Origin: a virus
Strand: one strand, 5' to 3'
DNA length: 32,056 bases
IMG/VR virus record: IMGVR_UViG_3300005613_000264
Coordinates: 1-32,056 of that record
The notes under the pieces are model-generated. The model did no database searches. It was not told the origin of the DNA and saw only the letters and a program-made list of their open reading frames with translations. The position numbers were made by a program, and so were the translations under genes. Positions 8,937 through 15,945 of this stretch are shown piece by piece; position 1 is the stretch's first letter; every line of letters starts with the position of its first letter.

Positions 8937-9586
8937 TGGCACAATTATTTCCATCAGTAAAAAAGACACCTTCATTCGGATCCATGTTAGGAGGATCAAT
9001 TGCTGGTGGGTTACAAAGAGGATATGAGTCGGCTCAAAATTTTGCCGATCAGCTAGATCTTCAAGAAAGAAAATCACAATCTTTTAATGAAGAATTAAAG
9101 AGAGTTGAAAAAATTAATGCCCTACAAGGTGCGCTGAGCACTATAGAAAGAATGAGAGAAATAGGTTCCAAGGGTAACTTAGGAAGAGGTTCTCAATTTC
9201 TAGGTTATTTTGGAGGAGAAACAGCACGGGATAGAGGAGAATATGAGCAGTTAGGAAAATCTTTAATACAATTGTCGACAACTATTCCCATTCGTAACCG
9301 TCAAGAATTTGAGACTTTAGCTGGAAGATTATATGATTCCTCTCTTCCTGATCAAGAAAGGGAAGGTGTTTTAACAGCAATGCAGTCAATAATTCAAAAT
9401 TCTCTAGGGGGACCATCAGTTGATCCAAGTCAAAGAGATGAAGAAATATTTGAGAAAGTGACTGAAAAGATTCAATTTAATCCTCAAAATGCAACTCACA
9501 GGAAAAAGGCTGAGCAACTTTATAAAACTTATAAAGATAAAGATAAAGTCAGGAAGATTTTATCGAAAGAGTTTGACGGACTATGA
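8936..9586 (+). CDS. Putative internal virion protein, helical
   Basis: The 216-residue product begins with a glycine-rich stretch (SMLGGSIAGGLQRGY, near residue 17) and continues as a highly charged helical protein rich in Gln, Glu and Lys. It is coupled at both ends: TAATG with the gene before and ATGA-type overlap with the gene after. Position between two similar genes suggests an ejection-protein trio like P22 gp7, gp20 and gp16. No enzymatic motif seen. Confidence 0.65.
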   Translation: MAQLFPSVKKTPSFGSMLGGSIAGGLQRGYESAQNFADQLDLQERKSQSFNEELKRVEKINALQGALSTIERMREIGSKGNLGRGSQFLGYFGGETARDRGEYEQLGKSLIQLSTTIPIRNRQEFETLAGRLYDSSLPDQEREGVLTAMQSIIQNSLGGPSVDPSQRDEEIFEKVTEKIQFNPQNATHRKKAEQLYKTYKDKDKVRKILSKEFDGL

Positions 9587-11034
9587 ATAATTATGATCCA
9601 TTATCCTTCTTAGATGTAACGGAAGAAATAGAAACTCCATCTCAACAAGATTCCCTTTCTTTTTTAGACGATTCTCCTAAGTCATCGATGAGAAAACAAG
9701 CTCGCAGAGCGGCTCAGTATGGTATAGGTCTTGCTCAATCGGCTATGGCTCCTTATGATGTAGCTACATCTACCCTATCATCTAAAAAAGCTCAACAAGT
9801 ACCATATAGAGAAAATCTTTTTCAAGACATCGAGAGGCTACAAGAACAAAAGCAAATGGGGCAATTTGACCAGCAAGATGAAGAGCTTTTGTCTCATTTA
9901 ATGTCTCAAGCTAAGAATCCTCAAGAATCCGAAAAGTTTATTAAAACAGCTAATATAGATACTGGATCTGTTATTGAAAAAATATCTAAACAGTTTGGAG
10001 TGGATTTAGAACCAGAGGATGCATCTGAGTTAATTTCTCGTTTTTCTGGTAACATATTGAGTCCTAAAAACATAGCTAAAATACCTTCTTTTTTAAAGCA
10101 ATTAGGGTCTAAAAAAGCTAGAGATGCTGCTAAATGGAAATCTTTAGAGAGTGGGGCAAAAGGAGACGCTTACAAGGTTAACATGCTTAACTTTGCTAAA
10201 GATAAAGGGTTAACTACTGAAGAAGCTTCTGTATTAATGAAATCTCCAAAGTTTATAGAGAATCTACAAAGAGTGGCTAAAAAGTCTCCTAAATATAAAG
10301 AAGTAGCTAAAGGATTAAAAACTAAACTGGGAAAAGAATACGATAATTTAAAGAAAATAGGGAGAGATGGAGGTCCCATTAGTGCCGACAAGCTAGAGCC
10401 TTTAGTAGAAGATCTAACGATTATGAAAGAAGATTTGGGTAGAACATTAGTTGAAGGCCCTGATCTTAAATCAGCACGAAAAGGGATTGAAGATACTTTA
10501 AATAAATTAGAATCCAGAGGTGCGGATTTAGAAACATTAATTAATTCTAGAAAAGAGTTAGGAAAGTTAGCTGATTGGAGGAATGTGAGTGAGGGAGATG
10601 CTATTTTGCACAATGCCAGAAAATCCTTTACTAAAGCGATAGATGATATCAATCCGGCAATTGGAAAGCGACTAAAGGAAAATGATGCAGCTTGGAGTAA
10701 GTATAAAAAATTATCTAAAGATTTACATAAACCCAAAATGATCAGTATTAAGGGACTACAAGTTCCCGCTGAAAATATAGCGTTTGTAGCCGCTCCGTTG
10801 CTTCATATAGCAAGTGGAGGAACAGCATTAAAAGTTTATGCTGCGAAAGAAGCTGTTCAGAGATTATCTACATCTATGATTTTAAATCCTAGGCTAGATA
10901 GCCTTAGAAAAAGAATGGTTCAATCGATGTTAAATGGGGAAAATGTCAATAAATATGGAGCTTTGATAGCCAAGGTGTTGAAGGAAGATGAGCCTGATTT
11001 ATATGAAGAGCTTACTTCTTCTAAAAAAGATTAA
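9583..11034 (+). CDS. Putative internal virion (ejection) protein, large
   Basis: A 483-residue, almost wholly helical protein. It starts with a repeated acidic motif (DPLSFLDVTEE, then DSLSFLDDSPK), possibly a docking peptide, followed by long Lys/Glu-rich helices with coiled-coil character and one hydrophobic segment near residues 400-425 (IAFVAAPLLHIASGGTALK). Large helical proteins with one amphipathic or membrane-like segment are typical of the last ejection protein. I see no lysozyme or transglycosylase motif. The stop codon shares bases with the stop of a convergent gene at 11031. Confidence 0.65.
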   Translation: MNNYDPLSFLDVTEEIETPSQQDSLSFLDDSPKSSMRKQARRAAQYGIGLAQSAMAPYDVATSTLSSKKAQQVPYRENLFQDIERLQEQKQMGQFDQQDEELLSHLMSQAKNPQESEKFIKTANIDTGSVIEKISKQFGVDLEPEDASELISRFSGNILSPKNIAKIPSFLKQLGSKKARDAAKWKSLESGAKGDAYKVNMLNFAKDKGLTTEEASVLMKSPKFIENLQRVAKKSPKYKEVAKGLKTKLGKEYDNLKKIGRDGGPISADKLEPLVEDLTIMKEDLGRTLVEGPDLKSARKGIEDTLNKLESRGADLETLINSRKELGKLADWRNVSEGDAILHNARKSFTKAIDDINPAIGKRLKENDAAWSKYKKLSKDLHKPKMISIKGLQVPAENIAFVAAPLLHIASGGTALKVYAAKEAVQRLSTSMILNPRLDSLRKRMVQSMLNGENVNKYGALIAKVLKEDEPDLYEELTSSKKD

Positions 11035-11165
11035 TACATATCCTCTGCATAAGGATCATCCGCACAAGGATCATTATAGTCTTTTTTTCTATTGTCCCAC
11101 ATCTCTTGTAGAGCTCCTCCAAATACTAGATATAGAAGAAAAAAACCTGCTATAAATTCATTCAT
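11031..11165 (-). CDS. Small single-span membrane protein, 44 aa
   Basis: A short convergent gene: ATG at 11165 after CTAGGAGATAAGT, a strong ribosome site, ending at 11031 in bases shared with the stop of the ejection gene. Residues 3-19 (EFIAGFFLLYLVFGGAL) form one membrane helix; the tail is acidic and Asp/Tyr-rich (DDPYAEDMY). With no endolysin or holin recognised elsewhere, a lysis or envelope role is possible but unproven. Its leader is unusual: a GGNNN array and an adjoining hairpin (11187-11256) lie between its probable promoter and its ribosome site. Confidence 0.65.
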   Translation of the reverse strand: MNEFIAGFFLLYLVFGGALQEMWDNRKKDYNDPCADDPYAEDMY

Positions 11166-11186
11166 ACTTATCTCCTAGTTTAAAAT

Positions 11187-11204
11187 GAGAATCCTAAGAC
11201 TCTC
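11187..11204 (-). terminator. Hairpin with short U-tract, possible attenuator
   Basis: On the minus strand GAGAGTC (11204-11198) pairs with GATTCTC (11193-11187) over a TTAG loop, with one G-U pair, then ATTTTAAA follows. The shape is that of a weak intrinsic terminator placed between the GGNNN array and the ribosome site of the 44-aa gene, so it could act as an attenuator. Pairing is seen; the regulatory role is inferred. Confidence 0.45.
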
Positions 11205-11256
11205 CCTTACCTCACCTGGCCTGACCGCTCCGGACCCGTCCATTCCAACCCTTACC
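11205..11256 (-). repeat. Eleven-unit phased GGNNN (CCNNN) array
   Basis: On the plus strand CC occurs at 11205, 11210, 11215, 11220, 11225, 11230, 11235, 11240, 11245, 11250 and 11255, always exactly five bases apart. The trinucleotides between are TTA, TCA, TGG, TGA, GCT, GGA, CGT, ATT, AAC, TTA, so only the dinucleotide and the phase are kept. The stretch is GC-rich in an AT-rich genome and lies in a gap between two minus-strand genes. On the minus strand it is G2N3 repeated, able in principle to form two-layer quadruplexes. Confidence 0.85.
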
Positions 11257-11258
11257 GC

Positions 11259-11286
11259 ATTATTTAACTTCAATATACTACTTCAA
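11259..11286 (-). promoter_or_regulatory. Predicted minus-strand promoter before the array
   Basis: On the minus strand TTGAAG (11286-11281) and AATAAT (11264-11259) are 16 bases apart, close to the sigma-70 consensus. A start point six to eight bases downstream would fall within the first units of the GGNNN array, so the leader of the 44-aa gene would begin with it. Prediction by eye only. Confidence 0.5.
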
Positions 11287-11311
11287 AACTCACTACATTA
11301 AATGGATTTAC

Positions 11312-11506
11312 TTATAACTCATCCTCAATCAATTCAATAATTTTGTTTAAAATAGGATTCCTAATTTCAATTTGCAAATCTTGACAAAGGTCATAAATTT
11401 TTTCAATGGTTCGATCGGCTTGCTTAATTTGTTTCATGGTCTGTTGCAAATCTACTAAAATCTTATTCATAACTTCCTCAATTTTCTTAAGTCTATCCTG
11501 TTTCAT
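11312..11506 (-). CDS. Small coiled-coil protein, unknown
   Basis: A 64-residue, entirely helical protein with Ile/Leu at heptad positions (VMNKILVDLQQTMKQIKQAD), probably a short coiled coil. The first ATG (11506) lacks a clear ribosome site; a second in-frame ATG at 11470 follows GAGGAAGTT and would give 52 residues. It lies alone on the minus strand before the array region, opposite in direction to its structural neighbours. No family recognised. Confidence 0.5.
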   Translation of the reverse strand: MKQDRLKKIEEVMNKILVDLQQTMKQIKQADRTIEKIYDLCQDLQIEIRNPILNKIIELIEDEL

Positions 11507-11542
11507 CTTTAAATGACAATGCCTTATTTTTTTTTAATTTTA

Positions 11543-11571
11543 TTGAATCGAAATTCAAACTAACCTAAATT
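11543..11571 (+). promoter_or_regulatory. Predicted promoter for the fibre cluster
   Basis: TTGAAT (11543-11548) and TAAATT (11566-11571) are separated by 17 bases, and the strong ribosome site of the 11599 gene follows. TTGAA and TTCAA around the -35 form a small inverted repeat that could be an operator. It would give the receptor-binding genes their own transcript. Confidence 0.5.
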
Positions 11572-11598
11572 TTATTTGGCTAAAAAAGGAGAAAAACA

Positions 11599-12342
11599 AT
11601 GGCTCAATTTCAACCAGGATCCAACCTATACACACAAGGAAATGGAAGCCGCGCTGAGAATGTGGAAGTACCGGTTATTCAGAGTAGAGCCCCCGCTACA
11701 AGCGATTCCGATTATCCAGTCGGTAAAGTATGGGTCGATTCGACAAACAATGCTTCTTACATACTAACTTCTTTAAGCTCGTCTGGAGGAACTGTTTTTG
11801 GAACATGGACAGCTCAAGGAGGAGGGGCAGCTCAGGTATCAACGTTAAGTGGTGATACAGGAACAGCTACCCCTTCTTCAGGTGACATTGAAATAGCCGG
11901 AACATCTAATCAATTAACTACGGCAGCAACAGGCGCAACTGTAACACTTTCTCTTCCAACATCACTGACCGCACCCGGTTCAGTTACAGCAACTACAAGC
12001 ATTACAGCTGTTTTAGGCGATATAACAGCTACTAATGGAGATTTTGTACTTTCCACAGCTGGAAATAAGCTTAACATTGCTGCCGGATCTAACGCTTCGG
12101 TGGGCCAATCCACTCTGACTGCGGGCACAGTTACTGTAAGCACGACTGCTGTTACATCTAATTCTTTGATATTTTTAACTAGAGGATCTATCGGATCTAC
12201 TGGGGCGGCCGCCACGGGAAATTTAGCGGTGGGAACAATAACAAACGGAACTTCATTTGTCATCAACTCCTTAGATCCGACCGATGCCACAGCTTTGGCT
12301 ACAACGGATGTTTCCGACATTAATTGGCTTATTATTAATTAA
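11599..12342 (+). CDS. Tail fibre/appendage protein, beta-rich
   Basis: A 247-residue Thr/Ala/Ser-rich protein starting after AAAAAGGAGAAAAAC. Residues 35-72 (DSDYPVGKVWVDSTNNASY then FGTWTAQ) form a small domain also seen at the start of the 15946 fibre (KYPIRQMWYNKTNSNLW), common in phage fibres. The rest has repeated TATSSITA-like beta sequence (VTATTSITAVLGDITATN near 115-140) ending in hydrophobic LAVGTITNGTSFVI. First gene of the receptor-binding cluster; most likely a fibre or fibre-attachment protein. Confidence 0.7.
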   Translation: MAQFQPGSNLYTQGNGSRAENVEVPVIQSRAPATSDSDYPVGKVWVDSTNNASYILTSLSSSGGTVFGTWTAQGGGAAQVSTLSGDTGTATPSSGDIEIAGTSNQLTTAATGATVTLSLPTSLTAPGSVTATTSITAVLGDITATNGDFVLSTAGNKLNIAAGSNASVGQSTLTAGTVTVSTTAVTSNSLIFLTRGSIGSTGAAATGNLAVGTITNGTSFVINSLDPTDATALATTDVSDINWLIIN

Positions 12343-12360
12343 TAAATAAGGATCCAAATT

Positions 12361-12699
12361 ATGGGATATAAAAACGCAGCTACATTTGATAGCCTTAGAT
12401 CTGTAGCATTTGGATCTATTACAACAAGTTATGCAATAGTGGGATCCACTTTGCCTTCACCGGCAGTAGCAGTTACTTTTAAAAATAATACAGATGGGCT
12501 TATTTTACTTTCTTTGGATGGATCTACCGACATGTTAGTGTTCCCATCGGGTACTTATTCTGTGTATGACGTGCGGACAAACGCCCCAAATGTAACAGAT
12601 TATCTTCTTTCGGAAGGAACACCATTTTTAATAAAATATAGTGGTAGCGCTCCCACAACAGGATCGTTTTACATAGAAGCATTACTCTTACAAACCTAA
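12361..12699 (+). CDS. Small conserved virion protein
   Basis: The 112-residue protein is beta-rich with ITFKNNTDG-like sequence (VTFKNNTDGLILLSLDGS near residue 39) and ends SFYIEALLLQT. Proteins with this length and pattern occur among tail or baseplate genes of environmental phages as unnamed conserved proteins (recall). AAGGATCCAAATT gives a fair ribosome site. It lies between two fibre-like genes on the same strand and is probably a structural partner. Confidence 0.65.
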   Translation: MGYKNAATFDSLRSVAFGSITTSYAIVGSTLPSPAVAVTFKNNTDGLILLSLDGSTDMLVFPSGTYSVYDVRTNAPNVTDYLLSEGTPFLIKYSGSAPTTGSFYIEALLLQT

Positions 12700-12709
12700 T
12701 AGGTATTTC

Positions 12710-13348
12710 ATGAGTCAGGTTGGACTATTAACGATAAATACCGAAACACCTGTAGATGTCGCTACTTCATTTGTAACTGACAGTGGAACAGCCGTTCCAG
12801 CAGCCAATGCTTTGACAGTAGCCGGTGGTAACCTTTTAAATACCGCTGGATCAGGAGCCACTGTAACAGTAAATGCAGATGATAACGTAGTAGGTTCTGT
12901 CTTATCAGATTCTGGAACCGTTACCCCAGCTTCTAATGCTTTTTCTATAGTAGGAACAGGAGGCATTACAACTTCTGGTGCAACTTCGATTATAACAATC
13001 GACGGATCTGGAATTAGCTCATTTTCTTGGGTTGTCGAGTCAGGAACTACTCACAGTTTAGCGGTCAATACAGGAGTATTTTGCAATAACGGCGCTGGAG
13101 TCACAGTAACGTTGCCAGCGGTAGCGGCTGTAGGTAATTCTTTTCAGGTCGTTGCAATGGATGCGGCCGGATTTACCATAGCACAACAAACGGGGCAAAC
13201 AATCCAAGTAGGAAACGATTCTACAACTACTACTACGGGTACCATTGTATCTACTGCCATAGGAGATTGGGTAGAAATAGTTTGCAATGTAGCTAATACG
13301 AATTTTATAGCTAACATAAAACAAGGCGGGGCGATTACGACAACATGA
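12710..13348 (+). CDS. Fibre protein with repeated beta domain
   Basis: A 212-residue Thr/Ala/Val-rich protein. Two internal repeats (FVTDSGTAVPAANALTVAGG and LSDSGTVTPASNAFSIVGTG, near residues 21 and 64) precede a C-terminal domain with GFTIAQQTGQTIQVGN, TTTTTGTIVST and VEIVCNVANTNF. That C-terminal domain is also present in the broken gene that follows at 13345, so the two are paralogues. The stop overlaps the ATG of the next frame (ATGA). Likely a receptor-binding fibre. Confidence 0.7.
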   Translation: MSQVGLLTINTETPVDVATSFVTDSGTAVPAANALTVAGGNLLNTAGSGATVTVNADDNVVGSVLSDSGTVTPASNAFSIVGTGGITTSGATSIITIDGSGISSFSWVVESGTTHSLAVNTGVFCNNGAGVTVTLPAVAAVGNSFQVVAMDAAGFTIAQQTGQTIQVGNDSTTTTTGTIVSTAIGDWVEIVCNVANTNFIANIKQGGAITTT

Positions 13349-13786
13349 CGATAGCAAGCGTATCTTTTTGGCAACCTTTGAATTTTTCTTCTAATCAGAG
13401 TTACTGATAAAGGACCGAAAGAAACTGTTTCCATCAGTCGTTTTGGTAAAGGATATGACTGGAATGTTATTTAAGATGCTACTAAAACCATTGTAGTAAG
13501 CGAAGGAAACTTTGCTGATCAAGCTAGAGGGGTGATTTTTACTTTTTTAAGTACGTTTACTGTAGGTTCAACTGTTATAATTACAAACATAAATGCAGGA
13601 GTCTTCTCAATAGCTCAGAATGCAGGACAAACGATTCACTTGGGAAATACAAGTACTACCACAGGAATAGGGGGTATTTTAAGCTCAACTGCGGTAAGAG
13701 ATTTACTCGTTTTAACTTGCAGTGTTGCTGATACCGACTTCTGGGAGACTTATGGAAGTATTGGCGGAGAAGTAACTTTAGCATAG
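13345..13786 (+). pseudogene. Broken fibre gene (frameshift and nonsense codon)
   Basis: ATG at 13345 overlaps the preceding stop and opens MTIASVSFWQPLNFSSNQ, which runs into a stop at 13405. The continuation is in the next frame (RVTDKGPKETVSISRFGKG, YDWNVI), as if one base were inserted near the T-run at 13383-13387. That frame meets TAA at 13472, then continues DATKTIVVSEGNFADQ and through GTG at 13532 to TAG at 13786 with GQTIHLGNTSTTTG and LVLTCSVADTDF. The second half matches the C-terminal domain of the 12710 gene. A truncated product of about 84 residues might be made from GTG 13532. Confidence 0.75.
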
Positions 13787-13795
13787 GAGAATAAA

Positions 13796-14431
13796 ATGCC
13801 TGGAACAATTAATGCCTTAAATAACTTGTCTTCTGAATTTACCGTGGATAATTTGTTTCTTAATGGAAATACATTATCTAGTACTTCGGGTGATTTAGTA
13901 ATTGAGTCGGACGCCACTAACGATATTCAATTTTTTAATGGGACATCTACATTATTAAATATGACATCATCCGGAGAACAAACATTGCCTTTACAACCGG
14001 CGATGTTATCTATTGTCAGCCCTAATCTTAATAATGTAACAGGAGATGGTACTAACTATACTGTAGTGTGGAATAATGAAATTTACGACCAAGGCAATGA
14101 TTTTACTTCCCCCACTTTTACTGCTCCTGTAACAGGTAAATACTTAATATGCGTTTCTTTAGGATATTCAGGTTTAGATGCTTCGACTTCAGGGAGTATG
14201 GTTATTAGTACCTCAAATCGTAATTTTTCGTATTCTACAAGTGCTGGAGGAGCTTTGACTGTTTCGGGAGGACAAACAAGTTTGACAAGTTCAGTAGTAG
14301 CTGATATGGATGCCGCTGATACATGCAGTATTCGGACATCTGTATCAGGAGCAGGAGCAGATACGGTAGACTTAATCCAGACAAGTGGAGTAACTTTTAG
14401 GTGTTGGTTTTCCGTAACTTTATTAACTTAA
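13796..14431 (+). CDS. C1q-like fibre head protein
   Basis: A 211-residue protein. After a short beta N-terminus (FLNGNTLSSTSGDLVIESD) residues 75-211 look like a C1q/TNF-like jelly roll: VTGDGTNYTVVWNNEIYDQG, FTAPVTGKYLICVSLGY, ADMDAADTCSIRTS and a final FRCWFSVTLLT. Such domains form trimeric tips that bind surface ligands, so this is a good candidate receptor-binding protein. AGGAGAATAAA gives the start. The intact copy follows directly after a broken fibre gene, so this cluster turns over quickly. Confidence 0.75.
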   Translation: MPGTINALNNLSSEFTVDNLFLNGNTLSSTSGDLVIESDATNDIQFFNGTSTLLNMTSSGEQTLPLQPAMLSIVSPNLNNVTGDGTNYTVVWNNEIYDQGNDFTSPTFTAPVTGKYLICVSLGYSGLDASTSGSMVISTSNRNFSYSTSAGGALTVSGGQTSLTSSVVADMDAADTCSIRTSVSGAGADTVDLIQTSGVTFRCWFSVTLLT

Positions 14432-14460
14432 TCCTTTAAATATGGAGCAAAGTAGTTCAA

Positions 14461-14748
14461 ATGAAATTTAAAATAAATGACAAAGAAATCTTTTCTCTTT
14501 CAGAAATTCAGCAACAAGTCATTAAAAATGATATTAAAGATGAAGATTTTACAAAAGATATGGAGCGAAGAATTGCATTTGTGATGCAACATAAATACGA
14601 ACAATGTTTTAAAAGATTAAAAGACGAATGGGAACCTAAATTAAAAGTTGCTGGTGTTCGTTCAATTCCCTTGGATAAAGATGAATTTGCTGCTTTAGTT
14701 TTTTCTCAGCCTTCTTACAAATCAAGGACTAAACGTGAAACTTCTTAA
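14461..14748 (+). CDS. Conserved small phage protein, unknown
   Basis: A 95-residue charged helical protein. The segment HKYEQCFKRLKDEWEPKL (near residue 43) and PLDKDEFAALVFSQP followed by YKSRTKRE are patterns I recall from small proteins in tail regions of many phages, where no function is known. Its last 14 bases overlap the lipoprotein gene that follows. GGAGCAAAG is a distant ribosome site. Confidence 0.7.
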   Translation: MKFKINDKEIFSLSEIQQQVIKNDIKDEDFTKDMERRIAFVMQHKYEQCFKRLKDEWEPKLKVAGVRSIPLDKDEFAALVFSQPSYKSRTKRETS

Positions 14749-14914
14749 AGTTTTAAGCTGCGGCTTGCTTTTTCTTTTTAGCGGTTGTAAAAAAGAAATA
14801 GATGAATTAATTAAAGATTATCCCAAAGATAATATTGGAGAAGAAATATTGGAAGAAATTATTGAGCATTATACAGGAATAGATATTGACTTAACTCCAG
14901 GATCTGAGGAATAA
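14735..14914 (+). CDS. Small lipoprotein with IDLTP C-terminus
   Basis: A 59-residue gene starting at GTG 14735, overlapping the previous gene by 14 bases. The N-terminus KLLKVLSCGLLFLFSGC is a lipoprotein signal with lipobox FSGC, so the mature protein would begin at Cys18 and be anchored in a membrane. The mature part is acidic (KKEIDELIKDYPKDNIGEE) and ends GIDIDLTPGSEE. A second lipoprotein at 20414 shares the DN...G..IDI.P pattern. Candidate roles are superinfection exclusion or outer spanin; it lacks the proline-rich linker usual for spanins. Confidence 0.75.
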   Translation: MKLLKVLSCGLLFLFSGCKKEIDELIKDYPKDNIGEEILEEIIEHYTGIDIDLTPGSEE

Positions 14915-15059
14915 AACCTAATTAGCCAAATAGGTAATTTAGGCAATTCCTTTAAGATTATTAAGTCGCTCTCCAGATCTAACAATAGAACGTAATTTTT
15001 CTTTTAACTGCTGCTGTTACGGAAGTAGTTTATGTCCTAAATCTTAAGTCTAAGTTGTC

Positions 15060-15260
15060 AATGCGGGTTTAGTAGTTAAATTTGATACAAAAAAAGCAGC
15101 GGAATAAAGAAAGTTGCTAAAACGTACTTTATCCAATAAGAATCAAATAATTAAGAGCATTGAAAATGATTGAGCTCTTAAACCACAAAAAATACTCCTT
15201 AAAGTTGAATCACGAATTTAAGCATTAAAGGATACCCATTATAAGATGGTCACTTTATAA
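15060..15260 (+). pseudogene. Decayed reading frame, remnant
   Basis: The frame from 15060 reads like protein (AGLVVKFDTKKAAE, then KLLKRTLSNKNQIIKSIEND, ALKPQKILLKVESRI, ALKDTHYKMVTL) but is cut by TAA at 15105, a TGA and a further TAA before its end at 15260. Just upstream another frame (15013-15074) reads AAVTEVVYVLNLKSKLSMR, which may be its displaced N-terminal part. No start with a ribosome site is visible. The rest of 14915-15060 shows nothing else I can support. Confidence 0.45.
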
Positions 15261-15264
15261 ATGA

Positions 15265-15528
15265 TTATTCAAATTCAAAAAGTTCTTTGTGGAGTACCTT
15301 TTCGGAAGACGACTTCTTCAGCTGATCATATTTAGCTAAAACTTCACTATATGCAGCTTGTTTGCCATGAATATAATAGTATGAAAAGATATCAAATGAA
15401 TCAGTAAGAAGATTTTTCGATTCTTCATAATCCAAAATCTCTTTATGTAACCATTCTCTAAACTTCTCATTTTCAGAGGACATTAATAAAAATGGAGTAA
15501 AAAGAAAAAAAGTAAGTATTTTTTTCAT
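15265..15528 (-). CDS. Secreted protein on the opposite strand, possible moron
   Basis: An 87-residue protein with a Sec-type signal peptide (MKKILTFFLFTPFLLMSS) and no lipobox, followed by a charged helical mature part (FREWLHKEILDYEES; YDQLKKSSSEKVLH). AGGAAAAAATC precedes the ATG at 15528. It is the only leftward gene within the fibre cluster, has its own spacing, and is flanked by decayed frames on both sides. That suggests an inserted host-derived or lysogenic-conversion-type gene. No family recognised. Confidence 0.65.
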   Translation of the reverse strand: MKKILTFFLFTPFLLMSSENEKFREWLHKEILDYEESKNLLTDSFDIFSYYYIHGKQAAYSEVLAKYDQLKKSSSEKVLHKELFEFE

Positions 15529-15653
15529 GATTTTTTCCTAGTATAAAATTTTGTTGTTTATTAATAAAAAGGTGCATTTTAGTCATATAACTTACATTTA
15601 GACAGTAAGTTTTTTATAAAGTAATTAAAATTAAGCAAAATTTTTTTTTGCTC

Positions 15654-15944
15654 ATGAATATGTTTAAAGATATGAAATGCGGGTTTTGGAGACAACGTTT
15701 ATGTTTATTTTCTCAATATGAATATGATTTTTTTTAAGATTGGTTTTACGAATTAGTATTTTGAGAAAAAGATTATTATTTTTGCGAACTCATAATAAAT
15801 TCTGGTTTTGAAATATGGGTAGATCCTACTATTGAGTTTAATCATTCTGAGGTAAAAAAAGCTCTTATTTGGGTTGTGACAAACAACAAAGAAGATAGTT
15901 TTTCAAAAAAATTTTACCTCCGAAAAAACCTAAAAAGGGAATGA
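15654..15944 (+). pseudogene. Gene with two in-frame stops before the fibre tip gene
   Basis: From ATG 15654 one frame reads NMFKDMKCGFWRQRLCLFSQ and YEYDFF, meets TAA at 15735, continues DWFYELVF to TGA at 15762, then EKDYYFCELIINSGFEIW and VDPTIEFNHSEVKKALIW to TGA at 15942-15944, one base before the next gene. Protein-like sequence on both sides of both stops, in a single frame, means a nonsense-mutated gene. The last 59 codons remain open but have no good start. Family unknown. Bases 15541-15653 hold AT-rich sequence without a gene. Confidence 0.65.
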
Positions 15945-15945
15945 T

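Noticed and set aside
10170-10736. Minus-strand open frame of 188 codons
   Set aside because: It lies wholly antisense to the ejection protein gene, is Ser/Leu-rich in the way of a complement of Lys/Glu codons, and has no ribosome site.
9583-11034. Endolysin or transglycosylase domain in the large internal protein
   Set aside because: No catalytic motif of lysozyme, transglycosylase or amidase families can be read; only helical charged sequence.
11910-12320. Minus-strand open frame of 136 codons rich in Val/Ala/Thr
   Set aside because: Antisense shadow of the Thr/Ala-rich fibre gene with no start signal.
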